Positions 1 through 5,990 of a stretch of DNA of 19,561 nucleotides are shown here, piece by piece. The notes below the pieces were generated by a model, which worked only from the letters and a program-made list of their open reading frames with translations, was not told the origin of the DNA and did not search any database. The position numbers and the translations under genes were made by a program. Where the stretch lies: the NCBI GenBank assembly GCA_026419655.1, contig JANZZA010000674.1, forward strand, positions 1 to 19,561. The letters run 5' to 3'. Source of the stretch: Armatimonadota bacterium. GTDB taxonomy: Bacteria > Armatimonadota > Zipacnadia > Zipacnadales > FEN-943. Position 1 is the first letter of the stretch; each line of letters opens with the position of its first letter.

Positions 1-238
1 AGGCGGGCGGCACACGCCTTTCTTTGATGGGTACCGGCCGCAGTTTTACTTCCGCACCACGGACGTTACTGGCACAGTGCACCTGCCCGAGGACGTGAAG
101 ATGGTGATGCCTGGAGACAACGTGCGGCTGCTGGTGGAGCTTCTAAAGCCCATCGCCATGGACCAGGGGCTCCGGTTTGCCATCCGCGAGGGTGGCCATA
201 CCGTCGGCGCCGGCGTCGTCACCAAGATTATCGAGTAA
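1..238 (+). CDS. tuf: Elongation factor Tu, C-terminal fragment (cut by window edge)
   Basis: EF-Tu carries aminoacyl-tRNA to the ribosomal A site as a GTP complex. Only the last 78 codons are visible (frame starts at base 2), and they belong to beta-barrel domain III. Recognisable segments are GGRHTPFF, GYRPQFYFRTTDVTG, the VMPGDN turn and the closing IREGGHTVGAGVVTKI before a TAA at 236-238. This is the surface that meets the tRNA T stem and the kirromycin-class antibiotics. The gene sits 57 nt upstream of rpsJ, the usual position at the end of an rpsL-rpsG-fusA-tuf string. Whether a canonical fusA precedes it cannot be seen. The 5' part lies outside the window. Confidence 0.97.
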   Translation, partial: GGRHTPFFDGYRPQFYFRTTDVTGTVHLPEDVKMVMPGDNVRLLVELLKPIAMDQGLRFAIREGGHTVGAGVVTKIIE

Positions 239-295
239 CAAGGAAGTCGTCGCCGGACTGTGGAGTGATCAGGAGCGGCAGGGAGCGAGACGGTC

Positions 296-619
296 ATGCC
301 CAGGGGCAACAGGATCCGTATCAGGCTTCAAGCCTTCGACCACGAAGTGCTGGACAGGGAAGCGCGCAAGATCGTGCAGACGGCGGAGCGGACGGGAGCG
401 CGGGTGGCTGGACCGATTCCGCTGCCGACAAAGAAAAACGTGTGCTGCATCGTACGGCCCACGGCTCTTGGCCGGAGCTCGCGTACGATGGAGCACTACG
501 AAATTCGCGTGCACAAGCGCTTGATTGACATACTTGACTCAACGTCGCGGACAGTAGATGCCTTGATGAAGCTCGACCTAGCCAGTGGAGTGGACGTAGC
601 CATAAAGACGGGTGGATAG
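296..619 (+). CDS. rpsJ: 30S ribosomal protein S10 (uS10/NusE), divergent loop
   Basis: S10 is a 30S head protein that also acts as NusE with NusB in antitermination. The ORF is 107 aa, close to the usual 100-105. The N-terminal half (RIRIRLQAFDHEVLD, then GPIPLPTKK) and the C-terminal half (IRVHKRLIDILD, then DALMKLDLASGVDVAIKTG) are clearly S10. The segment between them, residues 55-68, does not match the usual SPHV-x-K-x-SREQFE loop and is about two residues longer. ATG 296 was chosen because the protein then begins at the family N-terminus; the preceding purine run (GGCAGGGAGCGAG) is a weak Shine-Dalgarno. It opens the S10 part of the operon. Confidence 0.95.
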   Translation: MPRGNRIRIRLQAFDHEVLDREARKIVQTAERTGARVAGPIPLPTKKNVCCIVRPTALGRSSRTMEHYEIRVHKRLIDILDSTSRTVDALMKLDLASGVDVAIKTGG

Positions 620-669
620 GCGTGCGGGTGTTTGGCAGAAGGTCAGATGTGTATTGAGTGGTGAAGGCA

Positions 670-1296
670 ATGGCAGCTGGGCTGTTGGGCAGGAAAGTGG
701 GAATGACACGGGTCTTTGACGACCGCGGTCGGGCCGTCGGTGTCACGGTGATTCAGGCCGGGCCGTGCGTAGTCGTCCAGTGCAAAACGAAGGACAGGGA
801 CGGCTACGAGGCAATACAGGTGGGCTATGAAGAGGTGCCGCTGCGTCGGAGCAACCAGCCTATGACCGGCCATTTCAGGGAACACGGGATAGCTGTCCCG
901 CGGCGCTATCTGCGAGAGTTCCGGTTGGGTGAAGGTGAGGAGTACCGCGAGGGACAGGAGCTCACGGTGGAGCTTTTCCAGGTGGGACAGAAGATTCACG
1001 TCACCGGGCGGTCAAAGGGGCGGGGTTTTGCAGGCGTCATCAAGCGCCATGGTTTCCGGGGTGGACCGGCCAGCCACGGCTCAAAAGTCCATCGCTCGCC
1101 TATGTCCGCCGGCTCCACCGACGCTGCCCGCGTGTTTCCTGGCAAGCGATCGCCTGGGCATTACGGGCACGAAACCATCACCGTCAAGAACCTTACGGTG
1201 GTCGGGGTGGACGCAGAGAACAACTTATTAGTGGTCAAGGGCGCCGTTCCGGGTCCGCGAGGCGGGCTGGTAATCGTGCGTCCGGCCGCCAGGTAG
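670..1296 (+). CDS. rplC: 50S ribosomal protein L3 (uL3)
   Basis: L3 is an early-assembly 50S protein whose extended loop approaches the peptidyl-transferase centre. The start at ATG 670 gives 208 aa beginning MAAGLLGRKVGMTRVF, which aligns directly with the usual MxxGxLGRKxGMT opening. In-frame GTGs at 658 and 661 would add three or four residues and cannot be excluded, since neither option has an ideally spaced Shine-Dalgarno. The central loop (KGRGFAGVIKRHGF, GPASHGSKVHRSP) and the GKRSPGHYG turn are present. The glutamine that PrmB methylates in E. coli L3 is not kept here (the local sequence is SAGSTDAARVF), as in many bacteria. Confidence 0.95.
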   Translation: MAAGLLGRKVGMTRVFDDRGRAVGVTVIQAGPCVVVQCKTKDRDGYEAIQVGYEEVPLRRSNQPMTGHFREHGIAVPRRYLREFRLGEGEEYREGQELTVELFQVGQKIHVTGRSKGRGFAGVIKRHGFRGGPASHGSKVHRSPMSAGSTDAARVFPGKRSPGHYGHETITVKNLTVVGVDAENNLLVVKGAVPGPRGGLVIVRPAAR

Positions 1297-1311
1297 CTGG
1301 GGGAAGTGGTT

Positions 1312-1950
1312 ATGGCGCAGTTGGTTGTGCGAAACATGAGAGGCGAGCGTGTCGGAGAGGTCGAGGTCAGCGACGGGGTCTTTGGCGTGCCTCTTAATCC
1401 AGACCTGGTCCACCAGGCCCTATGCGTGGTGGAGGGCCGTCGGCACGTAGGCCGGCATCGTGCCCTCAGTCGCGGCGAGATAGACCTGAGCAAGTCCAAG
1501 TGGTATCGCCAGAAGGGGCTTGGGCGGGCGCGGCACGGGTCCAGGTCGGCTGCTCAGTTCGTGGGTGGCTATAAGGCCATGGGGCCCTCGGGGCTTAAGC
1601 ACGTCCCGCGTATACCCAAGAAAATGGCGCGCAAGGCGCTCCTGTCGGCCCTTTCTGAGCAGGTGCGTGATGGCGTTGTGAGCGTGGTTGATGGTCTTCA
1701 CCTGGAAACCGTGAGCACTAAGATCGTGGCGGAGGCTCTGAAAGCTCTGGGGGCTTCAGGGCGTGTTTTGCTGTTGCTTTCACCGGAGGAGTTTAGCGAC
1801 GAGACGTTGTACCTTAGCTGCCGCAACATTCCCGGTCTCGTACGGAGAGAGGTCCCGCACTTTTCAGTGCGGGACGTGCTTTGGGCTTCGCACTTGCTTA
1901 TCACCAGAGCCGCGCTTGAGGCACTGGAGGCTCTAGGGGCGGAGGGATAG
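1312..1950 (+). CDS. rplD: 50S ribosomal protein L4 (uL4), altered tunnel loop
   Basis: L4 binds 23S rRNA early in assembly, and its extended loop forms part of the exit-tunnel constriction. In E. coli L4 also autoregulates the S10 operon. The ORF is 212 aa from ATG 1312, which has a GGGGGAAG Shine-Dalgarno at about 1299-1306; an in-frame GTG at 1306 lies inside that site. The loop core WYRQKGLGRARHGS (about residues 64-77) and the following LPKK-type segment (RIPKKMARKALLSALSE) identify the family. The residues before the core read RGEIDLSKSK instead of the common glycine-rich GGGRKP, and those after it lack the RGGGxVFGP pattern. The gap to rplW is 4 nt. Confidence 0.93.
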   Translation: MAQLVVRNMRGERVGEVEVSDGVFGVPLNPDLVHQALCVVEGRRHVGRHRALSRGEIDLSKSKWYRQKGLGRARHGSRSAAQFVGGYKAMGPSGLKHVPRIPKKMARKALLSALSEQVRDGVVSVVDGLHLETVSTKIVAEALKALGASGRVLLLLSPEEFSDETLYLSCRNIPGLVRREVPHFSVRDVLWASHLLITRAALEALEALGAEG

Positions 1951-1954
1951 GGTC

Positions 1955-2269
1955 ATGCTGCCCCCTCAGCAAACCGAACATTACCGCAGCATACTCATCC
2001 GGCCCGTCGTGACCGAGAAGAGTATGCGACTGATTGACCAGGCCAACCAGTACACATTCGAGGTCAAGCGCGGCACCAGCAAGGTCGAGATACGACGGGC
2101 TGTGGAAGCCTTGTATGGTGTCCGGGTGCTGAGCGTGAGGACCATTTCGGTGGCGGGTAAGAAACGTCGGATGGGCTACCGCTACCCGGAGGGCCGGACG
2201 GCGTCGTGGAAAAAGGCCATTGTGACATTGGCCCCCGGTGACCGGATAGACGTGGTAGAGCGTGGTTAG
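1955..2269 (+). CDS. rplW: 50S ribosomal protein L23 (uL23)
   Basis: L23 lies at the exit-tunnel mouth, where trigger factor and the signal recognition particle dock. The 104-aa product has the typical opening (ILIRPVVTEKSM), the middle strand (NQYTFEVKRGTSKVEIRRAVE), the YGVRVLSVRT strand and the C-terminal KKAIVTLAPGDRIDV. A short basic loop (AGKKRRMGYRYPEGR) is the part that penetrates rRNA. The start ATG 1955 follows the rplD stop by 4 nt and has GGAGGG upstream inside the rplD end, so translation is probably coupled. The N-terminus (MLPPQQTEHYRS) is a few residues longer than the shortest family members. Confidence 0.96.
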   Translation: MLPPQQTEHYRSILIRPVVTEKSMRLIDQANQYTFEVKRGTSKVEIRRAVEALYGVRVLSVRTISVAGKKRRMGYRYPEGRTASWKKAIVTLAPGDRIDVVERG

Positions 2270-2285
2270 CGGAGGAAGATGACGC

Positions 2286-3131
2286 ATGCCGGTAAAGAGC
2301 CATAAGCCAACATCGGCGGGAACACGGGTTTACGTGAGCCTGGATTATTCGGGCCTGGACGATAAGGAACCGGAGCGCGGCCTTGTCGTGACCAAGAATC
2401 GGTCCGCTGGGCGAAACAACCAGGGGCGCGTTACGGTGCGGCACCGAGGTGGGGGCAGCCGAAAGAAGGTTCGCTTAGTGGACTTCCGTCGCGACAAGGA
2501 TGGAGTACCAGCGAAGGTGGCTGCCCTGGAGTACGACCCTAACCGCTCGGCTTTCATCGCGTTGCTGCACTACGCCGACGGTGAGAAGCGCTATATCCTG
2601 GCGCCGGAAGGCCTGCAGAAGGGGCAGACGGTCATCAGTGGACCCGATGCTCCGGTACGGGTGGGCAATGCCCTGCCAATAGAGCGTATCCCCTTGGGCA
2701 CCGAGGTACACAACGTTGAGCTTCAACCGGGCAAGGGGGGCCAGTTGGTGCGGTCAGCGGGAGCGTCGGCCCAGATAATCGCTAAGCAGGGGCGCTACGC
2801 TCACGTCCGGCTGCCGTCGGGGGAGGTGCGGTTGGTGAGTGTGAAGTGCAAGGCGACCATCGGGACAGTCAGCAACGCCGACCACAAAAACATTGCCCTG
2901 GGCAAGGCGGGGCGCAAGCGATGGCGGGGGTGGAGGCCCACGGTGCGGGGGTCTGCCATGGGTTCGCATGACCATCCTCACGGCGGCGGGGAGGGCAAGG
3001 CTCCTATCGGCCACGACGCTCCTCGCAGCCCCTGGGGTTGGAAGACTTTGGGTGTCAAAACCCGCAAGAAGCGCAAGCCTTCTTCGCGGTTCATCGTGCG
3101 GAGCCGCCACGAGAGCAAAAAGCGGCGGTAG
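2286..3131 (+). CDS. rplB: 50S ribosomal protein L2 (uL2)
   Basis: L2 is one of the largest 50S proteins; it helps subunit association and supports peptidyl-transferase centre assembly. The ORF is 281 aa, near the family norm of about 275. Landmarks in order are GRNNQGRVTVRHRGGGSRKK, ALEYDPNRSAFIALLHYADG, EKRYILAPEGL, GKGGQLVRSAGASAQ, VRLPSGEVR and DHPHGGGEGK. His230 corresponds to the conserved His229 of E. coli. Just before it, the near-universal NPV is replaced by Gly226-Ser227-His228. The C-terminal APIGH...SPWG...KTRKK stretch resembles Chloroflexota L2, which is the best taxonomic hint in the window (from memory, not searched). Confidence 0.97.
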   Translation: MPVKSHKPTSAGTRVYVSLDYSGLDDKEPERGLVVTKNRSAGRNNQGRVTVRHRGGGSRKKVRLVDFRRDKDGVPAKVAALEYDPNRSAFIALLHYADGEKRYILAPEGLQKGQTVISGPDAPVRVGNALPIERIPLGTEVHNVELQPGKGGQLVRSAGASAQIIAKQGRYAHVRLPSGEVRLVSVKCKATIGTVSNADHKNIALGKAGRKRWRGWRPTVRGSAMGSHDHPHGGGEGKAPIGHDAPRSPWGWKTLGVKTRKKRKPSSRFIVRSRHESKKRR

Positions 3132-3154
3132 TTTGTCAGGAGGCTGGTGGGCCA

Positions 3155-3439
3155 ATGGCGCGTTCCAAAAAGAAGCCACCCTACTGCGAGCCGAAGCTCC
3201 TGCGGCGTATCGAAGAGATGAACGCCACCGGACAGCGGCGGCCGTTACGCACGTGGTCGCGCGATTCAACCATCTACCCTGAGATGGTTGGCCACACTAT
3301 TGCGGTGCACGATGGTCGCAGGCACGTGCCGGTATACATCACCGAGAACATGGTTGGGCACAAGCTGGGAGAATTCGCGCCCACGCGGACCTTTCGCGGC
3401 TTTAAAGCGAAGAGCGAGCGGACTACGAGGGGTAAATAG
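3155..3439 (+). CDS. rpsS: 30S ribosomal protein S19 (uS19)
   Basis: S19 is a 30S head protein that pairs with S13 near the A-site tRNA. ATG 3155 gives 94 aa, the usual size. A frame open further upstream exists, but those codons lie inside rplB. AGGAGG at 3138-3143 is the Shine-Dalgarno. The conserved core is strong: LRTWSRDSTIYPEMVGHTIAVH, HVPVYITENMVGHKLGEF and APTRTFRGF. The N-terminus reads KKKPPYCEPKLL where SLKKGPYVDPKLL is common, so Gly is replaced by Pro and a Cys appears. It lies 23 nt after rplB and 14 nt before rplV. Confidence 0.97.
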   Translation: MARSKKKPPYCEPKLLRRIEEMNATGQRRPLRTWSRDSTIYPEMVGHTIAVHDGRRHVPVYITENMVGHKLGEFAPTRTFRGFKAKSERTTRGK

Positions 3440-3453
3440 GCGGGGAGTGCACA

Positions 3454-3801
3454 ATGGAAGTACGCGCGTTGCACAAGTGGGTACGCATTAGTCCGTCGAA
3501 AGTTCGGCGGTATTGTGACCTGGTGCGGGGTAAACGGGTGGCCGAGGCCCTCAGGCTGCTTGAGGTTGAGCCCAGTCCATCTGCCCGGGAACTGCTGCGG
3601 GCGCTAAGGTCGGCCGTGGCCAATGCTGAGAATAATGCCGGGGCAGACAGCGACGAGCTTACGGTCAAGGAAGTCGTGGCCACGGACGCTATACGCTTGC
3701 GGCGGCTGCTGCCGAGGGCCCGCGGCCGTGCTGAAGTGCTCCGCAAGCGCTCATGTCATATTACTGTCGTAGTCACTGATGAGCAGGAGGAGGCAGGCTA
3801 G
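3454..3801 (+). CDS. rplV: 50S ribosomal protein L22 (uL22)
   Basis: L22 binds several 23S domains, and its long beta-hairpin lines the exit tunnel opposite L4. The ORF is 115 aa with the family landmarks: VRISPSKVRRYCDLVRGK near the N-terminus, SAVANAENN in the middle helix, and the hairpin RLRRLLPRARGRAEVLRKRSCHITVVV. Hairpin length looks normal, in contrast to the altered loop of its tunnel partner L4. A GGGGAG motif about 10 nt upstream of ATG 3454 serves as ribosome-binding site. The C-terminus is short and acidic (DEQEEAG). Confidence 0.96.
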   Translation: MEVRALHKWVRISPSKVRRYCDLVRGKRVAEALRLLEVEPSPSARELLRALRSAVANAENNAGADSDELTVKEVVATDAIRLRRLLPRARGRAEVLRKRSCHITVVVTDEQEEAG

Positions 3802-3813
3802 GCCGGCGCCGGC
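3802..3813. repeat. 12-bp GC-only perfect palindrome in the rplV-rpsC gap
   Basis: GCCGGCGCCGGC reads the same on both strands and begins directly after the rplV stop codon. It sits in a 49-nt gap, one of the larger ones in the S10 section. No T-run follows, so it is not an intrinsic terminator. It could form a short hairpin in the mRNA, or be chance in GC-rich DNA. Confidence 0.35.
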
Positions 3814-3850
3814 TGCCAGGTAGGCCAAGATACGCCAAGGGGGACACGGC

Positions 3851-4888
3851 ATGGGTCAAAAGGTTCATCCCTATGGCTTCCGCCTGGGAATCATCCGACA
3901 AGCACGCGGGCGATGGTTCGCCGTGGGCCGTCGGTTTACTGATTGGCTCGTTGAGGACCTGAAGCTACGGCGCGAGCTGCGTCAGGCTCACAGGAATGCG
4001 GCCATCTCCGACGTGGTCATAGACCGCACGCCTGACAGTGTGACTGTGACCATCGTTACGGCTAAGCCAGGCGTCATTATCGGCCGGGGTGGCCGCGACG
4101 TGGAGGCTCTTCGCGAACGACTGGAGAAGCGATTTGGGAAACGCACCCGTGTGAACGTTGAGGAGGCGCGCGACCCGGACCTGGACGCTCAGCTCGTTGC
4201 CACCAGCATAGCATCGCAGATCGAGCGGCGTGTTTCACACCGGTGGGCAATGCGCCAGGCTCTAGAGCGGGCCATGCGTCTTGGGGCCAAGGGATGTCGA
4301 ATAAAGGTTGCAGGGCGCCTGGGCGGGGTTGAGATAGCGCGCACCGAATCCATCGGGCCTGTGGGCCGCGTGCCTTTGAGTACGCTGCGGGCCGACATTG
4401 ACTACGGCCTGGACGTGGCCCACACAACTTACGGACCGATAGGCGTGAAAGTTTGGATATATCGTGGCGATGTGCTGCCGACGAAGCGGGTACGTTACGA
4501 GGAAGAGGCAGAAGCTGAGCTGGTTGCTGAGATTGCTGAGGCGCAGCGCCAGCTTCACGGCGACGAGATTTTGCCTGGGGTGACCGCGGAGCGGCCTCCG
4601 GCACCAGTGGCTCCGGAGGTGCCCCGGGCCGCCGGGCCGTCCACCGGTGCGGAGCCCCCCGGCGTTGTGGAGCCGCCGGTTTTCGTTGCCCCACCGCCAC
4701 AACCGGTCGTCTTCGAGACCACGCCCGATGAGTCGCTGGTGGCCGACCTGATGGATGAAGAACCGCTGGCCGCGGCGATCGAGGCGGCTGAGGAGCCGAA
4801 GGAGACCTTGTCAGAAGATCAGGCACAGGCCGAGGAGCAGGAGGCTCCAGAGGCTCCTGGAGGGGATGATGAGGATGTTGATGCCTAG
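3851..4888 (+). CDS. rpsC: 30S ribosomal protein S3 (uS3) with long acidic C-terminal tail
   Basis: S3 lines the mRNA entry tunnel of the 30S head and contributes to helicase activity with S4 and S5. The first about 216 residues are a complete S3: MGQKVHPYGFRLGI, the KH-domain loop KPGVIIGRGG (about 74-83), and the C-terminal domain GAKGCRIKVAGRLGG, TESIGPVGRVPLSTLRADIDYG and GVKVWIYRGD (201-207). The family usually stops soon after, at roughly 210-235 residues. Here the frame continues to 345 aa: a charged helix-like part (EEEAEAELVAEIAEAQ), a Pro/Val-rich middle, then a strongly acidic end with about 21 Asp/Glu and one Lys in the last 56 residues. The end overlaps the rplP start. AGGGGGA precedes ATG 3851. 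Confidence 0.97.
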   Translation: MGQKVHPYGFRLGIIRQARGRWFAVGRRFTDWLVEDLKLRRELRQAHRNAAISDVVIDRTPDSVTVTIVTAKPGVIIGRGGRDVEALRERLEKRFGKRTRVNVEEARDPDLDAQLVATSIASQIERRVSHRWAMRQALERAMRLGAKGCRIKVAGRLGGVEIARTESIGPVGRVPLSTLRADIDYGLDVAHTTYGPIGVKVWIYRGDVLPTKRVRYEEEAEAELVAEIAEAQRQLHGDEILPGVTAERPPAPVAPEVPRAAGPSTGAEPPGVVEPPVFVAPPPQPVVFETTPDESLVADLMDEEPLAAAIEAAEEPKETLSEDQAQAEEQEAPEAPGGDDEDVDA

Positions 4889-5297
4889 ACGAACGAAGCA
4901 CCGCAAGGTTCACCGAGGGCGCATGAAGGGCCTTGCTTGCCGCGGGAACGAACTTGACTTTGGAGACTTTGGGCTACAGGCACTGGAGCCCTGCTGGCTC
5001 ACGGCGCGGCAAATAGAGGCTGCCCGCGTCGCCATAACCCGCACTGCCAAGCGTGGCGGTAAACTCTGGATAAGGGTTTTTCCGGACAAACCCTACACCA
5101 AGAAGCCGCCCGAAACGCGCATGGGCAAGGGAAAGGGGTCAGTGGAGTACTACGTGGCCGTGGTTCGGCCAGGGCAGGTTATCTTCGAGCTGGCTGGCGT
5201 GCCCCGGGAGTTAGCGGTGGAGGCTATCCGGCTGGCTGGCCACAAGTTGCCCGTGAAAACGAGGTTCGTGGAGCGGGAGGAAGTGACCCATGGCTGA
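4875..5297 (+). CDS. rplP: 50S ribosomal protein L16 (uL16)
   Basis: L16 is a late-assembling 50S protein that organises the A-site tRNA pocket. The start was set at ATG 4875 because it yields MLMPRRTKHRKVHRG, the usual MLxPKRxKxRKxHRG opening, and GGAGGGGA lies about 8 nt upstream. The next ATG at 4881 is the alternative. The product is 140 aa. Conserved parts are LEPCWLTARQIEAARVAITR, KLWIRVFPDKPYTKKP, TRMGKGKGSVEYYVAVV (with the Arg that is hydroxylated in E. coli) and IRLAGHKLPVKTRFV. The first 14 nt overlap the end of rpsC in another frame, which suggests coupling. Confidence 0.96.
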   Translation: MLMPRRTKHRKVHRGRMKGLACRGNELDFGDFGLQALEPCWLTARQIEAARVAITRTAKRGGKLWIRVFPDKPYTKKPPETRMGKGKGSVEYYVAVVRPGQVIFELAGVPRELAVEAIRLAGHKLPVKTRFVEREEVTHG

Positions 5298-5538
5298 TGA
5301 CGCCAAGTCCACCACAGATTTTCTCGACCAAATAAGAAGCGCGACCCACGCGGAACTTCTGGAGCGTCTGCGGCACATCAACGAAGCTCTGGCGAATTTG
5401 CGGTTCCGTCTCGCCTATGGACAGATTGAGGACCCGAAACGCATCCGCAAGTACAAGAAGGCCATAGCGCGGATAAAGACTGAGCTTCGGGCGCGAGAGT
5501 TGGGACTTCGTGCGCCAACTACGCCAGGGCGAAGCTGA
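5290..5538 (+). CDS. rpmC: 50S ribosomal protein L29 (uL29)
   Basis: L29 is a small all-helical protein beside L23 at the exit-tunnel mouth. The 82-aa product is slightly longer than the usual 60-75, with about ten extra residues at each end. The core LRHINEALANLRFRLAYGQIEDPKRIRKYKKAIARIKTELRARE matches the family, including the NLRFxxAxGQ segment that starts helix 2. ATG 5290 lies within the last codons of rplP (8-nt overlap), with GGGAGGA upstream, so translation is probably coupled to L16. Confidence 0.94.
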   Translation: MADDAKSTTDFLDQIRSATHAELLERLRHINEALANLRFRLAYGQIEDPKRIRKYKKAIARIKTELRARELGLRAPTTPGRS

Positions 5539-5561
5539 CCCGGGCAAGGTGAGGGCTGAAG

Positions 5562-5990
5562 ATGACGACGGAGCGCAGAGGACTACGCAAGACCCGTGAA
5601 GGGGTCGTTGTTAGCGACCGGATGGACAAGACGGTCGTGGTGATGGTGGAGCGTTTAGTGCGGCATCCGCTCTATGGACGCGTGATGCGTCGGCGCAAGA
5701 AATACGCGGCGCACGATGAGAATAATGAGTGTCGGGTAGGCGATTTGGTGCGCATTGTGGAGTGCCGGCCCATCAGCGCGACGAAGTCGTGGCGGGTGGT
5801 TGAAATCTTGCACAGAGCCGAGGCGGCGGATGTAGCCGCTGAGGTCCTCAAACCCGGCGTTGAGGTCACTAAAGAAGTAGAAGAGATCACAGGTGAGGCA
5901 GCCGAGGGCGACGTTGCAGAACAGGCAGAGTCGTCTTTGGCGGCCGAGGCCGTAGAGCAGGAGGACGAGGGTGCCTCCCCACAGGACTGA
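5562..5990 (+). CDS. rpsQ: 30S ribosomal protein S17 (uS17) with acidic C-terminal tail
   Basis: S17 is a primary 16S rRNA binder of the 30S body with an OB-fold. Residues 1-85 are a full S17: RKTREGVVVSDRMDKTVVVMVE, HPLYGRVMRRRKKYAAHDENNECRVGD and ECRPISATKSWRVVEIL. Most family members end within a few residues of this point. The frame here continues for 57 residues rich in Glu, Ala and Val (about 86-142) with almost no basic residues. The last 20 nt overlap the GTG start of the downstream EF-G-like gene, and the AGGAGG for that gene lies within the tail. The tail is therefore both protein extension and translation-initiation region. Confidence 0.96.
   Translation: MTTERRGLRKTREGVVVSDRMDKTVVVMVERLVRHPLYGRVMRRRKKYAAHDENNECRVGDLVRIVECRPISATKSWRVVEILHRAEAADVAAEVLKPGVEVTKEVEEITGEAAEGDVAEQAESSLAAEAVEQEDEGASPQD
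5959..5964 (+). promoter_or_regulatory. Shine-Dalgarno AGGAGG for the EF-G-like gene, inside rpsQ
   Basis: A consensus AGGAGG ends six bases before GTG 5971. It supports that GTG as the true start of the GTPase and implies re-initiation by ribosomes finishing S17. Confidence 0.8.

Noticed and set aside
449..502. Compensated frameshift in rpsJ explaining the odd S10 loop
   Set aside because: Both other forward frames across this stretch were read and neither gives the usual SPHV...SREQFE sequence.
4499..4888. S3 tail as an artefact of a missed stop or frameshift
   Set aside because: The frame is continuous from a normal S3 end, the composition is coherent (acidic/Pro), and the stop lies at a typical coupled junction with rplP.
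4077..4913. 278-codon minus-strand frame opposite rpsC
   Set aside because: Its sequence is Pro/Arg-rich low complexity produced by the GC-rich S3 tail read backwards. The forward strand holds a clear S3.
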